Assembly: GCA_022826155.1 (NCBI GenBank)
Contig: JAJDVL010000047.1
Span: forward strand, 30,206-94,205
Reading direction: 5' to 3'
Length of the DNA: 64,000 nucleotides
Source: Prochlorococcaceae cyanobacterium jk18x22bins.40
GTDB lineage: Bacteria; Cyanobacteriota; Cyanobacteriia; PCC-6307; Cyanobiaceae
Position numbers and translations under genes: made by a program. The notes under the pieces were generated by a model. It worked only from the letters and a program-made list of their open reading frames with translations, did no database searches and was not told the origin of the DNA. Positions 43,950 through 54,838 of the stretch are shown here, one piece after another (the stretch's first letter is position 1; every line of letters begins with the position of its first letter).

Positions 43950-45077
43950 TTAACCCAGGCAGGCCATGGGATGGCGCTGCTCAAGATCCAGGGCCTTGGC
44001 CACGGTCGGATGGCAGATGGAGCCGTCAGCCGTGTTCAAGCCCCCCAGGAGTTCCGGCTTCTCCGTGACCGCTTCCCGCAACCCGCGCCCGGCAATGGCC
44101 TGGATGTAGGGGAGGGTGACGCTCACCAAAGCCTGGGTGGCGGTGCGGGGCACGGCGCCGGGCATGTTGCCCACGGCATAGTGCCCCACGCCATGGACAA
44201 TGCGCACCGGGTCCGTGTGGACCGTCTCCTGGCTGGTGGCGACGCAGCCCCCCTGGTCAATGGCCACGTCCACAATGACTGAGCCGGGGGTCATGCGCTG
44301 AACCAGTTGCTCGTCCACCAGTGTGGGGGCGCGGCCACCGGGGGTCAGCACGGCGCCGATTAGCAGATCTGCCGTGGGCACCAGGTGCTCAATGGTGGTG
44401 CGACTGCTCACCAGGCCCGTGATCCGGCCACGGCGCTCCGCCTCCAACTGGCGGAGTCGGACTGGGGAGAGATCCAGGAGAATGACCTCGGCATCCATGG
44501 CCGCCGCGATGCGGGCTGCGCTCCAGCCCACGGTGCCGGCCCCCAACACCACCACCCGCGCTGGTTGGACGCCTGTGCAGCCCCCGATCAACACCCCGCG
44601 GCCCCCGTGAGGTTTCTCCAGCAGGTGGGCCCCCACCTGGGTGGCCAGACGCCCGGCTATCTCGCTCATGGGGGCCAGCAGCGGCAGGCTGCCGTCCTCC
44701 AGTTGCACGGTTTCATAGGCAACGGCGGTGACCTTGGCCTCCATCAAGGCCCGGGCCACCGCCGGATAGCCCGCCAGGTGCAGATAGGTGAACAACACCA
44801 GGTCTTCCCGTAGAAACCCGTACTCCTCAGGCTGGGGTTCCTTCACCTTGACCACCACGTTGGCGGACCAGGCGGTGGCGGCGTCCACAAGAACTGCACC
44901 CGCCGCTACAAAGTCCTCGTCCGCAAGACCCGCTTCCTCTCCGGCTCCCCGCTCCACCCACACCGCCAGGCCGTGGCGTGTCAACTCCTTGGCGGCGTCC
45001 GGCGTCAGTGCCACACGCCGCTCGTCCCGTTTGACCTCCCGTGGAATACCCACATTGGCAGTTGACGACATGGCCAT
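43950..45077 (-). CDS. ald: Alanine dehydrogenase
   Basis: Catalyses reversible oxidative deamination of L-alanine with NAD. The N-terminal GIPREVKRDERRVALTPDAA and KVKEPQP substrate-binding segments, then VVVLGAGTVGWSAARIAAAMDAEVILLD for NAD and the catalytic His96-type residue in LHLAGY are present over 375 residues. TADLLIGAVLTPGGRAP is intact. Divergent from the glyQ gene? No: both are on the minus strand with glyQ upstream by 34 bases, so they may be cotranscribed. Confidence 0.95.
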   Translation of the reverse strand: MAMSSTANVGIPREVKRDERRVALTPDAAKELTRHGLAVWVERGAGEEAGLADEDFVAAGAVLVDAATAWSANVVVKVKEPQPEEYGFLREDLVLFTYLHLAGYPAVARALMEAKVTAVAYETVQLEDGSLPLLAPMSEIAGRLATQVGAHLLEKPHGGRGVLIGGCTGVQPARVVVLGAGTVGWSAARIAAAMDAEVILLDLSPVRLRQLEAERRGRITGLVSSRTTIEHLVPTADLLIGAVLTPGGRAPTLVDEQLVQRMTPGSVIVDVAIDQGGCVATSQETVHTDPVRIVHGVGHYAVGNMPGAVPRTATQALVSVTLPYIQAIAGRGLREAVTEKPELLGGLNTADGSICHPTVAKALDLEQRHPMACLG

Positions 45078-45111
45078 AGCGATCCAATCCCGGCTCCGGC
45101 TATCTTCCCAT

Positions 45112-46002
45112 TCAGGTCAACAGGGGGTAGCCCATGGTCTCCCGCTCCCCTTGCCAGGCCTGGGCCACCGCCGCCGCCAGCTTGCGGATGCGCAGGATGG
45201 TGCGCTGACGCTCCGTGACGGAGATGACGCCCCGGGCATCCAGCAAATTGAAGCAATGGCTGCACTTGAGCACCCAATCCAGGGCCGGAACCGCCAAGCC
45301 CTGCTCAGCCAGTTGGCTGGCTTCCGCTTCATAAAGGCGGAACAGCTTCAGAAGACGCTGGGGATCACTGGCAACAAAGTTGTAGCGACACTGCTGCCGC
45401 TCCTGCTCCAGCCAGATTTGGCCGTAACGCAGGCGGTGATTCCAGCGCAGGTCCCAAAGATTGTCCACCTCCTGCAGGTACATGGCCAACCGCTCCAGGC
45501 CATAGGTGATTTCCACGGAGACGGGACAGCAGTCCAGCCCGCCGCACTGCTGGAAATAGGTGAACTGGGTGATCTCCATGCCGTCCAGCCACACCTCCCA
45601 ACCCACGCCCCAGGCCCCCAGGGTCGGGGATTCCCAGTTGTCTTCCACAAAGCGAATATCATGGCGCTCGCAGGCAATGCCCAGGGCCTCCAGGGAGCGT
45701 AAATAGGTTTCCTGGATACCGGCAGGAGAAGGTTTGATCAGCACCTGGTATTGGAAATAGTGCTGGGCCCGATTGGGGTTCTCCCCGTAACGTCCGTCTC
45801 CGGGTCGGCGGCAGGGCTCCGGGTAGGCCACGGCCCATGGCTCCGGACCAAGGGCGCGCAAAAAGGTGTGGGGGCTCATGGTGCCAGCCCCTTTTTCCGT
45901 GTCGTAGGGCTGGAGCAGGACACAGCCCTGTTCGGCCCAGAAGCTGTTGAGGGTGGTGATGATCTGCTCGAACGTTTGCGGGCTGGACATGGAACTGGAC
46001 AT
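45112..46002 (-). CDS. glyQ: Glycine--tRNA ligase alpha subunit
   Basis: Catalytic subunit of the bacterial alpha2beta2 glycyl-tRNA synthetase. 296 residues from ATG 46002 with [35 protein letters not shown], the class II motif region YQVLIKPSP and [15 protein letters not shown]. The beta subunit GlyS is not in the window. A longer frame to 46029 exists. Confidence 0.96.
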   Translation of the reverse strand: MSSSMSSPQTFEQIITTLNSFWAEQGCVLLQPYDTEKGAGTMSPHTFLRALGPEPWAVAYPEPCRRPGDGRYGENPNRAQHYFQYQVLIKPSPAGIQETYLRSLEALGIACERHDIRFVEDNWESPTLGAWGVGWEVWLDGMEITQFTYFQQCGGLDCCPVSVEITYGLERLAMYLQEVDNLWDLRWNHRLRYGQIWLEQERQQCRYNFVASDPQRLLKLFRLYEAEASQLAEQGLAVPALDWVLKCSHCFNLLDARGVISVTERQRTILRIRKLAAAVAQAWQGERETMGYPLLT

Positions 46003-46112
46003 CAAAAAAGGGGGTCTCCAGGGGGACAACGACTTGGTATGGATGTGGCCATCATTGTCTCAAGCCGGGAGAAAGGCCTGTAGGATGATGACAACCCTTG
46101 CAGGCATTGGGC

Positions 46113-46364
46113 ATGATTGGCTTGAGTCCGTTGGTGATGGATACCGGGGTCGTTGCCTTCAGAGGCTCGCCGGCGCCTCCCCAGCCCCGGGAGCTTCAAC
46201 TGAAGAGCAGGTTGATCACCGCCATGGCCTGGACCTTGGCGCTGTTGGAATTGGTCGTGGCCGTCACCCTGGCCCTGGGTCAAGGCCTGCTGATTGCCAT
46301 GATTCTCATGGCCCCCCTTGAGTCTTCCGAGCGAGGAGATCAACTCCAAACCCCTGAAATTTAG
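46113..46364 (+). CDS. Small membrane protein, hypothetical
   Basis: An 83-residue frame beginning at ATG 46113 (a TTG at 46098 is also open) with one strong hydrophobic helix ([23 protein letters not shown]) and a short charged C-terminus. It lies alone between glyQ and tpiA in a 428-base stretch. The hydrophobic run supports translation, but no family is recognised, so treat as tentative. Confidence 0.4.
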   Translation: MIGLSPLVMDTGVVAFRGSPAPPQPRELQLKSRLITAMAWTLALLELVVAVTLALGQGLLIAMILMAPLESSERGDQLQTPEI

Positions 46365-46429
46365 GCTGCACCGGCGCTGGGGCAGCCAGTCCGGGCCCTG
46401 GTAAGCTGGCAACGGAATCATCGTTTTTC

Positions 46430-47161
46430 GTGCGTCAGGCTTTCATTGCGGGGAACTGGAAGATGCACATGACCTGTGCAGCCGCCCTGCGTTTTCTTGA
46501 AGATTTCCTCCCCCAGGTCACGGAAACTCCCACGGACCGGACCGTCATCCTGGTGCCGCCGTTCACGGCCCTGTCCAGCCTCAGCAGCGCCATGCACGGA
46601 GGTCGCATTCGCCTGGGTGCTCAGAACGTGCATTGGGACGGAGACGGGGCCTACACAGGCGAGATCTCTGCCCCCATGCTGACGGAGCACGGGGTGCGCT
46701 ACGTGATTGTGGGCCATAGCGAGCCGCGCAAGTATTGGTGCGAAACCGACGATGCGGTCAACCGTCGCGCCCATGCGGCGCAAAAGGAGGGGTTGACACC
46801 CATTGTCTGCATCGGGGAAAGCCTGGAGCAACGCCAGGCCGAGGAAACTGACGCGGTAATTCACCATCAGGTGAAAGCGGGGCTGGACGGGCTGGAGCTG
46901 GATTCCCTGGTGGTGGCCTATGAACCCCTCTGGGCTATCGGCACAGGGCAGACTTGTGATGCCTCGGAGGCCAACCGCATCTGCGGGCTGATCCGCCAAT
47001 GGTCGGGCAATCCGGAGTTGACAATCCAATACGGCGGTTCCGTGAAACCCGGGACCATTGACGAGTTGATGCACCAGTCCCACATTGACGGGGTGCTTGT
47101 GGGTGGCGCCTCCCTCGACCCGGACGCCTTTGCCCGCATCGTCAACTACCAGTCGTTTTAG
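46430..47161 (+). CDS. tpiA: Triosephosphate isomerase
   Basis: Interconverts dihydroxyacetone phosphate and glyceraldehyde-3-phosphate. 243 residues from GTG 46430: FIAGNWKMH with the catalytic Lys, [12 protein letters not shown] with the electrophilic His, and the acid loop [20 protein letters not shown]. It is followed by folP after 19 bases, in the same direction. Confidence 0.96.
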   Translation: MRQAFIAGNWKMHMTCAAALRFLEDFLPQVTETPTDRTVILVPPFTALSSLSSAMHGGRIRLGAQNVHWDGDGAYTGEISAPMLTEHGVRYVIVGHSEPRKYWCETDDAVNRRAHAAQKEGLTPIVCIGESLEQRQAEETDAVIHHQVKAGLDGLELDSLVVAYEPLWAIGTGQTCDASEANRICGLIRQWSGNPELTIQYGGSVKPGTIDELMHQSHIDGVLVGGASLDPDAFARIVNYQSF

Positions 47162-47180
47162 GAGAACCAGGCTGCGCGCC

Positions 47181-48062
47181 ATGGAGAGCGCCATCCCAGG
47201 TCTGGCGCCGGGTCGTACGGCAGTGATGGCGGTGGTGAACATCACCCCCGACAGCTTCAGCGACGGGGGACGCATCACCAGCGTGGCTCAGGCCGTGGAT
47301 GTCTGTGGCGCCCATCTCCAGGCGGGCGCCCACATTCTGGACATTGGCGGCCAGAGCACCCGTCCTGGCGCTGGGGAGGTGGGGCCTGCCGTGGAGATGA
47401 CGCGGGTGGTGCCCGTGATTCAGGCCGTTCGCCAGCAGTTGGGGCCTGAACCCGTTCTCTCTGTTGACACCTTCCGGGCCGACGTGGCCGACGCGGCCCT
47501 GCAGGCGGGGGTGAACTGGGTGAACGACGTGAGCGGCGGCAACCATGATCCCGCCATGCTGCCGCTGGTGGCGCACCGGCGTTGTCCCTACGTGCTCATG
47601 CACCGCCGTGGCAATAGCCGCACCATGGATGCCCTGGCCCACTACAAGGACGTGGTGGGGGAGGTGGAGGCTGCACTGCTGCGCCAGACGGCCACGGCAC
47701 AGGAAGCTGGTGTGGAGCCTTGGCAACTCCTCTGGGATCCCGGCCTGGGATTTGCCAAAACCACCCACCACAACCTGACCCTTCTGCGCCACCTGTCCCG
47801 TTTGGCCCACCATGGCTACCCTCTGCTGGTGGGGCCGTCCCGCAAGCGGTTCATCGGTGCGATTCTTGACCAGAGCGACCCCTGCCGGCGCATCTGGGGC
47901 ACGGCCGCGACGGTCTGTAAGGCCATTGCTGGTGGCGCTGCCGTGGTGCGCATCCATGACGTGGAGGCCATGGCCCAGGTGGCCACCATGGCAGATGCCC
48001 TCTGGCGTTCGCCCCAGGCCGGCTCACCGCCGAATGCGTCTCAATCCCAGGCGGCCAACTGA
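47181..48062 (+). CDS. folP: Dihydropteroate synthase
   Basis: Condenses the FolK product with p-aminobenzoate. 293 residues from ATG 47181; VNITPDSFSDGG, DIGGQSTRPGAGEV, SVDTFRADVADAA and the C-terminal GPSRKRFIGAIL and VVRIHDVEAM are diagnostic. The frame opens to 47085, but that overlaps tpiA. It overlaps the convergent membrane protein gene by 22 bases. Confidence 0.95.
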   Translation: MESAIPGLAPGRTAVMAVVNITPDSFSDGGRITSVAQAVDVCGAHLQAGAHILDIGGQSTRPGAGEVGPAVEMTRVVPVIQAVRQQLGPEPVLSVDTFRADVADAALQAGVNWVNDVSGGNHDPAMLPLVAHRRCPYVLMHRRGNSRTMDALAHYKDVVGEVEAALLRQTATAQEAGVEPWQLLWDPGLGFAKTTHHNLTLLRHLSRLAHHGYPLLVGPSRKRFIGAILDQSDPCRRIWGTAATVCKAIAGGAAVVRIHDVEAMAQVATMADALWRSPQAGSPPNASQSQAAN

Positions 48063-48697
48063 CGCCGACACAGGTTCACCAGCAGATCCCGGTGCAGATA
48101 GGGGTAGCGACCGACCCAAAGATTCTGCTGTGGTAGCCAGGCATCGCTGAAGGCCATGACGGGGGAGAAATCCCGACGGTTGGCCATGGCCAGACAGCAA
48201 ACGGTGTCGCCCCGGCGAATGCCCTGGTGCTTCTGCTCCAGGGGGAATGCCAGGGTGCCCAGGAAGCCGTCCTCATCGGCAAGCTCCAGGTTGAGCCAGC
48301 GGCGCTTGCTCTCCACCAGCTCCAGTCGTCCCTTGGTGTTGACGTCCTCGCGGCGCTGCGCCACCCGCTCTTCCGTGAACAGGTCCCCCACTTGGGCCAT
48401 CACCAGGGCCGTGTGGGGAAACCGGCGCAGACGACCGTTGCGCTGGGCCGCCACGGCCACGGGCGCCCATAACCAGGTGAGGCCGAAGACAATGCCGGTC
48501 ACCAGCCAAAAGGATCCCAAGGGGCTGCCAAAACGGAAGGCTTGACCGAGGAGCAAGCTGACCAAACCCCCAATCACGGAAATCATCACCCGCTGGAGCA
48601 ACACCTGGAGGCCGCCCCAGCAGGCACTGAACTGGGGACCGGTGGCCACTTTGGGGAGCAACCGGTCCCGCTCCGTTCCGCTCAGCGGAATCAGCAT
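48041..48697 (-). CDS. Conserved cyanobacterial membrane protein, function unknown
   Basis: A 218-residue protein with two N-terminal membrane segments ([16 protein letters not shown] and [20 protein letters not shown]) and a basic soluble C-domain ([34 protein letters not shown]) ending [20 protein letters not shown]. The family is not known to me. It overlaps dapB by seven bases in the same direction, so it is probably the next gene on that transcript. Confidence 0.6.
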   Translation of the reverse strand: MLIPLSGTERDRLLPKVATGPQFSACWGGLQVLLQRVMISVIGGLVSLLLGQAFRFGSPLGSFWLVTGIVFGLTWLWAPVAVAAQRNGRLRRFPHTALVMAQVGDLFTEERVAQRREDVNTKGRLELVESKRRWLNLELADEDGFLGTLAFPLEQKHQGIRRGDTVCCLAMANRRDFSPVMAFSDAWLPQQNLWVGRYPYLHRDLLVNLCRRQLAAWD

Positions 48698-49569
48698 GGC
48701 GCCTCGAGGAGATGTTCGAGCCCATAGACCAGTCCCTCCAAGGCGCCCACCTGGCGAATGGTTTTCAGTACCCCAGGCATGTAGGCGCTGCGGTCAATGG
48801 TGTCGTGCCGCAGGGTGTAGGTCTCGCCAGGGCCGCCAAACATCACCTCCTGATGGGCCACCAGGCCGGGGAGTCGCAGGGCGTGGAGCCGCAGGCCGCT
48901 GGGGCGCTGTCCACCACGACTCCCCGCAAGACTCTCCTTCTCCTCCACAGCGGCCGGGTTATAGGTCTTGCCCATGGCTTCCATCAACTCTGCTGTTTTG
49001 ATACAGGTGCCACTGGGGGCATCCGCCTTGCCGTTGTGGTGCAGCTCAATCAACTCCGCATGGTTGTAGAAGCGGGCCGCGGCCATGGCGGCCTGTTGCA
49101 GCAATACCATGCCCACGGAAAAGTTGGGAATCACCGCAGCGCCAACGGACGCCTTGCGGCTGAAATCAGCCAGGTCCTCCAGTTGCCCGGGAGAGAGGCC
49201 CGTGGTGCCAATCACCGGGTGAACGCCATAGGCAATAGCCGCCCGGGTGTGGTCGTACACCACGGCGGGACGGGTGAAATCCACCATCACGGCGCCGCGA
49301 TGCTGCTGGCTCACCAGGCAAAGGTGCCCTTCCAGATCCTGGCTCACCACCACCTCCAGGGCGCCCAGGCCCAGCAGGGAGCCAACATCCTCCCCCTGCG
49401 CCTCTGCCGCCGTATCAATGGCGGCCACCAGGCTGAGATCCGCAGCCGCGGTGACGGCCCGCACCACGTGGGAGCCCATGCGCCCCAGCGCTCCAACCAC
49501 CAGAACAGGGATTGTGGAGGCAGGGGAAAGGGGGGAGCCTTGATCGGTCACGGGTATGGGAGCAGGCAT
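48691..49569 (-). CDS. dapB: 4-hydroxy-tetrahydrodipicolinate reductase
   Basis: Makes tetrahydrodipicolinate for lysine and diaminopimelate. 292 residues from ATG 49569: the NAD(P) loop [33 protein letters not shown] and the catalytic [14 protein letters not shown] (family E-x-H-H-x-x-K). The longer frame to 49659 overlaps non-coding sequence and is not preferred. Together with dapF (24358), lysA and murD it supplies the wall. Confidence 0.95.
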   Translation of the reverse strand: MPAPIPVTDQGSPLSPASTIPVLVVGALGRMGSHVVRAVTAAADLSLVAAIDTAAEAQGEDVGSLLGLGALEVVVSQDLEGHLCLVSQQHRGAVMVDFTRPAVVYDHTRAAIAYGVHPVIGTTGLSPGQLEDLADFSRKASVGAAVIPNFSVGMVLLQQAAMAAARFYNHAELIELHHNGKADAPSGTCIKTAELMEAMGKTYNPAAVEEKESLAGSRGGQRPSGLRLHALRLPGLVAHQEVMFGGPGETYTLRHDTIDRSAYMPGVLKTIRQVGALEGLVYGLEHLLEAPC

Positions 49570-49682
49570 GGGGTCCGGGCTGATCCCAAACCATAACCGC
49601 GCACCCACTGACACCAACCAGCAAGCCCCTTGCCAAAGGGTCTGTCCACCATGGACCATGGCTGCCGTTTGTGGAATTGGCC

Positions 49683-50141
49683 ATGGCTTGCGAGCGCACG
49701 TTTATCGCCATCAAGCCGGACGGGGTGCAACGGGGGTTGGTGGCGGACATCCTGGGTCGCTTCGAGCGCAAGGGTTTCAAGCTGGTGGGCCTCAAGCTGC
49801 TGACCCCCAGCCGGGTGCTGGCGGAGCAGCACTACGGGGTTCACCGGGAGCGCCCCTTCTTTGGGGGGCTAGTGGAGTTCATCACCTCCGGCCCTGTGGT
49901 GGCCATGGTGTGGGAGGGGGAAGAGGTCATCGCCAGCGCCCGGGTCCTCATTGGCGCCACCAAGCCCCTGGAGGCGGCCCCCGGCACCATCCGGGGCGAC
50001 CTGGCGGTGGACATTGGCCGCAACGTGGTCCACGGCTCCGACGGCCCGGATACCGCCCAGTTTGAAATTGGCCTCTGGTTCCAACCGGAGGAGCTCGGCA
50101 GTTGGCAACCGGCGGATCAGGCTTGGCGCAACGAGGCTTGA
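49683..50141 (+). CDS. ndk: Nucleoside diphosphate kinase
   Basis: Balances nucleoside triphosphate pools by phosphorylating a catalytic His. 152 residues: [22 protein letters not shown], and [24 protein letters not shown] with the active His in the NVVHGSD motif. ATG 49683 matches family starts. The convergent thiO gene overlaps the stop by 25 bases. Confidence 0.97.
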   Translation: MACERTFIAIKPDGVQRGLVADILGRFERKGFKLVGLKLLTPSRVLAEQHYGVHRERPFFGGLVEFITSGPVVAMVWEGEEVIASARVLIGATKPLEAAPGTIRGDLAVDIGRNVVHGSDGPDTAQFEIGLWFQPEELGSWQPADQAWRNEA

Positions 50142-51289
50142 GCAGGTGCTGGAGAGAAGCGGTTCCAGCGGAAGGAGTGGAAGAAGGGGGCGGCCCAGGA
50201 GGCGTTGTGGCGGCCCGCTGGATCGGTATCCAGGGCAATTCGTGTGAGTTCCGCAGTGACGGCAGCCAGCAGGACCCCGTTGCGGTGGTGTCCCGTGGCC
50301 ATCACCAGTCCCGCCAAGGGACCCGGCCCCAACACCGGCTGTTGATCCCTTGTGCAGGGCCGGAACCCGTACCAACGCTCCATGGGAGGCCATCGGGCTG
50401 CTTCCGGCAACAACTGCCGCAAACCCTGTTCCAGCCGACTCTGCCCCATGGGTGTGAGACCTGGGGTAAAGCCCACCTGCTCGCTGGTGGCCCCCACCAC
50501 CACCAGGCCATCCTGGCGGGGCACCAGGTAGGTGCCAGGGCCAAAAAGCACCCGCCGCAAGGCCTGGCGCGGCGCCTGCACCGAGAACATCTGTCCCTTG
50601 ATAGGTGTCACCGACACCTGGGGGATCAACTGTTGGCTCCAGGCGCCGCAACACAGCACCGCCTGCCCACAGGGCAGCCGCTGCTTCTCCCCGTCACGGT
50701 TGCGCAGGGCAATGCCCACCAGGCGCTGACGGCCGCCGCCGTCCTCTTCCTGGCACAGCCGCTCCACCGTGACCCCTTCCGCAAAATGCACACCACGACG
50801 GCGGCAAGCCCGCTCCAGGGCCGCCATCAACTGGCGACGACTGTCCAACTGACTATCCTGGGGAAACAACAGCCCACAGGTGAAGGCGGGGCTGATGCCT
50901 GGCGCCTCGGCCTCCAGCGCCGCCCGCTCCAGGGGATGGCCCAGGGCTGCCGTGGGAAACGCCTGCCGTTGGGCCTGGCTGGTGAAGGGCGCCACCGTGC
51001 CACAGGGCAGCCAACCGCAGGGAAGGCCACTGTCTTCCTCAATGGCGCCCACCCATGTGGGGATCATCCGGAGACTGCGCTGGGCCAACGCCAATAGGGG
51101 TCCGCTAAGACCTTCGGCATGGGGCGCCAGCATTCCGGCGGCGGCAAAGCCCGCCGCGTCCCGCCGGGAACGACGCAGGAGGTGCACGGACCACCCATGA
51201 CGGGCCAGGCCGTGGGCCACCGCCAATCCCATCAGCCCGCCCCCCAGCACCAGCACCTGCTGTTGCCGGCTCCGGTGCAGTGGGTTCAT
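50117..51289 (-). CDS. thiO: FAD-dependent glycine oxidase (ThiO-like)
   Basis: Oxidises glycine or a related imino donor for the thiazole of thiamine. 390 residues from ATG 51289: the GxGxxG FAD loop [28 protein letters not shown], and the DAO end [19 protein letters not shown] plus [18 protein letters not shown]. The pairing of ndk-thiO-gatB matches the picocyanobacterial order. Whether it works on glycine or D-amino acids is not decided. Confidence 0.85.
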   Translation of the reverse strand: MNPLHRSRQQQVLVLGGGLMGLAVAHGLARHGWSVHLLRRSRRDAAGFAAAGMLAPHAEGLSGPLLALAQRSLRMIPTWVGAIEEDSGLPCGWLPCGTVAPFTSQAQRQAFPTAALGHPLERAALEAEAPGISPAFTCGLLFPQDSQLDSRRQLMAALERACRRRGVHFAEGVTVERLCQEEDGGGRQRLVGIALRNRDGEKQRLPCGQAVLCCGAWSQQLIPQVSVTPIKGQMFSVQAPRQALRRVLFGPGTYLVPRQDGLVVVGATSEQVGFTPGLTPMGQSRLEQGLRQLLPEAARWPPMERWYGFRPCTRDQQPVLGPGPLAGLVMATGHHRNGVLLAAVTAELTRIALDTDPAGRHNASWAAPFFHSFRWNRFSPAPAQASLRQA

Positions 51290-51402
51290 GGCAGGTGGCG
51301 GCGAGGGGTCTTGCCTATGGTGCATGGAATGCCCGCCTATGGCTGGGCCGGCCGTGGCCGCGAGAGCAGCTAGGATCCTGAAACGTCTTGGAATGGCTGG
51401 CC

Positions 51403-52890
51403 ATGGCAGTTACGGCTGGGCAAAAGCATTACCACTGGGTTCCCGTTATCGGCTTGGAAACCCATGTGCAACTGGCCACCCGGAGCAAAATTTTCTCCCC
51501 CAGCTCCACCGCCTTTGGCGATGACCCCAACACCCATGTGGACCCGGTGGTGTTCGGGTTGCCGGGCAGTCTGCCGGTACTCAATGCCCGAGTGCTGGAA
51601 TTTGCCGTCAAGGCAGGTTTGGCCATCAACTGCCGCATTGCCGAGCACAGTAAATTCGACCGCAAACAATACTTCTATCCCGATCTTCCCAAAAACTACC
51701 AAATCTCCCAATACGACCAACCCATTGCTACGGAAGGTTGGCTTGAGATCGAAGTGACCGAGAAGGGGCAATCCACCATCAACAAACGCATTGGCATTGA
51801 ACGGCTGCACATGGAGGAAGACGCGGGCAAACTCCTCCATGCTGGTGCGGATCAACTCTCGGGCAGCACCCATTCCCTGGTGGATTACAACCGTGCCGGT
51901 GTTCCTTTGGTGGAGATTGTCTCCAAACCGGATTTGCGCAGTGGCCGTGAGGCTGCCGCCTACGCCGCGGAGTTGCGCCGCATCATGCGCTACCTGGGGG
52001 TGAGTGACGGCAACATGCAGGAGGGGTCCCTGCGTTGCGACGTGAACATCTCGGTGCGCCCCAGTGAAGATGCTCCCTTTGGCACCAAAGTGGAAATCAA
52101 GAACATGAACTCCTTCTCCGCGATTCAAAAAGCTTGTGATTACGAATTCAAGCGTCAAGTGCAAGCCGTTGTTGCCGGAGAGGCCGTTGTGCAGGAAACC
52201 CGCCTCTGGGATGAAGGGCGACAATGTACAAAATCCATGCGCAAGAAAGAAGGCAGTAGTGATTACCGTTATTTCCCCGAACCGGACCTGGGTCCCATTC
52301 ACGTCAGCGCGTCCCGACGTCAGGCCTGGCAGGCGGAACTGCCGGAGTTGCCCGCCGCCCGTCGCCACCGCTACGGCCAGGAGTTGGGGCTCTCGGAGTA
52401 CGACGCCCGGGTGCTCACGGACGAGCGCCCCATGGCCGATTACTTCGAGGCCGCCGTGGCTGCGAAGGGGAACCCCAAAGCCGTCGCCAACTGGCTGATG
52501 GGTGATCTTTCCGCCCACCTCAATGCCCACAAGCTCAGCGCTGATCAACTTCCCTTCACGCCCGCCCAGTTGGTGGAGTTGGTGGGGCTGGTTGAGACCA
52601 ACACCATCAGCGGTAAGACTGCCAAGGATTTGCTGCCCGAGCTATTGGCCCACGGTGGTTCGCCGGCGGCCCTGGTGAAACAGCGGGGCCTCACCATGGT
52701 GAGTGACCCCGCTCAACTCACCACCCTGGTGGAGGAGTTGCTGGCGGCTCATCCCAAGGAGGTGGAGCAGTTCCGCCAGGGGAAGACCAAGGTGAAGGGC
52801 TTCTTCGTGGGTCAGCTCATGAAGAAAACCAGGGGCAAGGCGGATCCCAAGCTGGCCAACCAACTCCTGGCCCAGGCCCTCAAGGGTTGA
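51403..52890 (+). CDS. gatB: Aspartyl/glutamyl-tRNA amidotransferase subunit B
   Basis: Subunit of GatCAB that makes Gln-tRNA (and Asn-tRNA) from the mischarged acids. 495 residues: VIGLETHVQLATRSKIFSPSS, PVLNARVLEFAVKAGLAINC, the kinase site REAAAYAAELRRIMRYLGVSDGNMQEGSLRCDVNIS and the YqeY-like C-domain. ATG 51403 fits the family start. coaE follows convergently 14 bases after the stop. Confidence 0.97.
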   Translation: MAVTAGQKHYHWVPVIGLETHVQLATRSKIFSPSSTAFGDDPNTHVDPVVFGLPGSLPVLNARVLEFAVKAGLAINCRIAEHSKFDRKQYFYPDLPKNYQISQYDQPIATEGWLEIEVTEKGQSTINKRIGIERLHMEEDAGKLLHAGADQLSGSTHSLVDYNRAGVPLVEIVSKPDLRSGREAAAYAAELRRIMRYLGVSDGNMQEGSLRCDVNISVRPSEDAPFGTKVEIKNMNSFSAIQKACDYEFKRQVQAVVAGEAVVQETRLWDEGRQCTKSMRKKEGSSDYRYFPEPDLGPIHVSASRRQAWQAELPELPAARRHRYGQELGLSEYDARVLTDERPMADYFEAAVAAKGNPKAVANWLMGDLSAHLNAHKLSADQLPFTPAQLVELVGLVETNTISGKTAKDLLPELLAHGGSPAALVKQRGLTMVSDPAQLTTLVEELLAAHPKEVEQFRQGKTKVKGFFVGQLMKKTRGKADPKLANQLLAQALKG

Positions 52891-52903
52891 TCGTTGGTCA
52901 GGG

Positions 52904-53539
52904 TCATGGCGCCCGCTTGGCAAGGGCCAGTTCCACTTGCTGGGCCAGTTCCACAAGGTCGCCGTGGTTCTTGAGGATCACGTCAGCCAAGCCGCGCTTG
53001 TGCGCCAGCGGCCACTGGGCCTGGATCCGCTGTCGGGCCTCGTGGAGGCTGAGTTGGTCCCTTGTCAGGAGGCGCTCCAGTTGGCTGGCCCCGTCCAGAT
53101 CCACCAGCCACACCTCGCTACACAGAGTCTCCAACCCTGCCTCAAACAGAAGGGGCGCCACCAGCACCACCGTTGCCGCCTGGTGATGCCGCGCCAGATC
53201 CCTGGTGAAGGCCTGAGCCACAAGGGGATGGGTGAGTGCTTCCAGCCAGCGCCGTTCTGCCGGTTGGGCGAAGACCATGCGCCCCAGAGCACGGCGATCC
53301 AGTCCACCGCCGGGGATTTGCACCTGCGGACCATAGCGATCCAACACGGCCAGGCTGGCCGCCGTGCCGGACGCCAGCAGCTTGCGGGCATAGGCGTCTG
53401 CGTCCAACACCGGCAGACCATGGCGATCCGACAACATGGCTGCCACGGTGCTTTTGCCCGTGGCAATGCCGCCAGTGAGTCCAATGCGGCGTTGGGGTCC
53501 GCACCAGCGGCGCCGTGGGTGAGGGGGCTCTGGCGCCAT
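52904..53539 (-). CDS. coaE: Dephospho-CoA kinase
   Basis: Last step of coenzyme A synthesis. 211 residues from ATG 53539: P-loop GLTGGIATGKSTVAAMLS, VLDADAYARKLL, DRRALGRMVFA and the lid LLTRDQLSLHEARQRI. The frame opens much further upstream, but that portion is antisense to argJ and not real. 54 bases separate it from the divergent argJ start. Confidence 0.95.
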   Translation of the reverse strand: MAPEPPHPRRRWCGPQRRIGLTGGIATGKSTVAAMLSDRHGLPVLDADAYARKLLASGTAASLAVLDRYGPQVQIPGGGLDRRALGRMVFAQPAERRWLEALTHPLVAQAFTRDLARHHQAATVVLVAPLLFEAGLETLCSEVWLVDLDGASQLERLLTRDQLSLHEARQRIQAQWPLAHKRGLADVILKNHGDLVELAQQVELALAKRAP

Positions 53540-53593
53540 CCTGCTGGCGTGCAATCCTGGAACTATCTTCACCCCCACCCTGGCTGCTTCGTC

Positions 53594-54838
53594 ATGAACG
53601 ATATGAACGATTCCTGGTCTCCCATTGCGGGAGGCGTCACGGCTCCTGCGGGTTTCCAGGCCAGTGGCGTGGCAGCGGGGTTGAAGCCTTCGGGCGCCCG
53701 GGATCTGGCGATGGTGGTGGCGCCGCCGGGGGCAAGCTGTGCCGGGGTCTTTACCCGCAATCAGGTGCGGGCGGCCTGTGTGGACCTGTGCGCCGAGCGG
53801 CTCCAGCGCACTGGGGGGCAGGCCCGGGCCGTGGTGGTCAATGCCGGTCAGGCCAATGCCTGCACGGGGGATCTGGCGCAGGCGCAGAGCGAGCGCATCA
53901 CGGCAGCCTTGGCCCGGCGGTTGGATCTTCCCCTGGAGCAGGTGCAGATCTGCTCCACCGGCGTCATCGGTCAGCCCCTGCCCATGGACAGGCTGCTGGC
54001 GGGACAGGCTATCCTGACCGCAGAGCTGGCGGCAACGGAGGAGGCCGCTGCTGCCGCTGCCGAGGCCATCCTCACCACCGACCTGGTGAGCAAGCAATAC
54101 GCCGTGGAGGCCCGCTTGGGGGATCGCGTGGTGCGCTTGGGGGGTATGGCCAAGGGTTCCGGCATGATTCATCCGGATATGGCCACCATGCTAGCCTTCG
54201 TCACCTGTGACGCAGGGGTGGATTCCCGGTGGTGGCAGCGGACGCTGCAAGCGGCGGTGGACGGTTCGTTTAATGCCGTCACGGTGGATGGAGACACCAG
54301 CACCAACGACACCGTGCTGGCCTTTGCCGCTGGTGCGCCCCTGCCGACGGAGCACCTGCCCCGGCTGGTCCAGGGCCTGGAGCAGCTCTGTTGCGGCCTG
54401 GCCAAGGCCCTCGCCCGGGATGGAGAGGGGGCCACGTGTCTCCTGGAGGTGCAGGTGAGCGGCACCGCCACCGCCGCCGAGGCCAGGACCATGGCCCGCA
54501 CCATTTGCAGTTCTTCTTTGGTGAAGACCGCCATCCATGGGCGTGACCCCAACTGGGGCCGCATCGTGGCGGCGGCGGGACGCTCAGGGGTGCCCCTGGA
54601 TCCCAAGGCCCTGGCCCTCTGGATCGGTCCCCATCAATTGCTCAAGGATGGCAGGCCGCTGTCGGTGGATCCGGCCGCCGTGAGGCACTATCTGCAAGAG
54701 CGGGCCGCTGGCGCCTATTTGCAGGACGACTGCGTGGAGATCCGCCTGGTGGTGGGCGCAGGTCCGGCATCAGGGTCTGCCTGGGGTTGTGATCTATCGC
54801 CAGAGTACATTCGCATCAATGCCCACTACACCACCTGA
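53594..54838 (+). CDS. argJ: Glutamate N-acetyltransferase/amino-acid acetyltransferase
   Basis: Bifunctional arginine enzyme that moves the acetyl group from N-acetylornithine to glutamate. 414 residues, ATG 53594. The self-cleavage and nucleophile Thr lies in MIHPDMATMLAFVTCDAGV, the preceding signature is VRLGGMAKGSGMI, and VKTAIHGRDPNWGRIVAAAGRSGV is the C-terminal signature. The next gene overlaps its end by 20 bases. Confidence 0.96.
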   Translation: MNDMNDSWSPIAGGVTAPAGFQASGVAAGLKPSGARDLAMVVAPPGASCAGVFTRNQVRAACVDLCAERLQRTGGQARAVVVNAGQANACTGDLAQAQSERITAALARRLDLPLEQVQICSTGVIGQPLPMDRLLAGQAILTAELAATEEAAAAAAEAILTTDLVSKQYAVEARLGDRVVRLGGMAKGSGMIHPDMATMLAFVTCDAGVDSRWWQRTLQAAVDGSFNAVTVDGDTSTNDTVLAFAAGAPLPTEHLPRLVQGLEQLCCGLAKALARDGEGATCLLEVQVSGTATAAEARTMARTICSSSLVKTAIHGRDPNWGRIVAAAGRSGVPLDPKALALWIGPHQLLKDGRPLSVDPAAVRHYLQERAAGAYLQDDCVEIRLVVGAGPASGSAWGCDLSPEYIRINAHYTT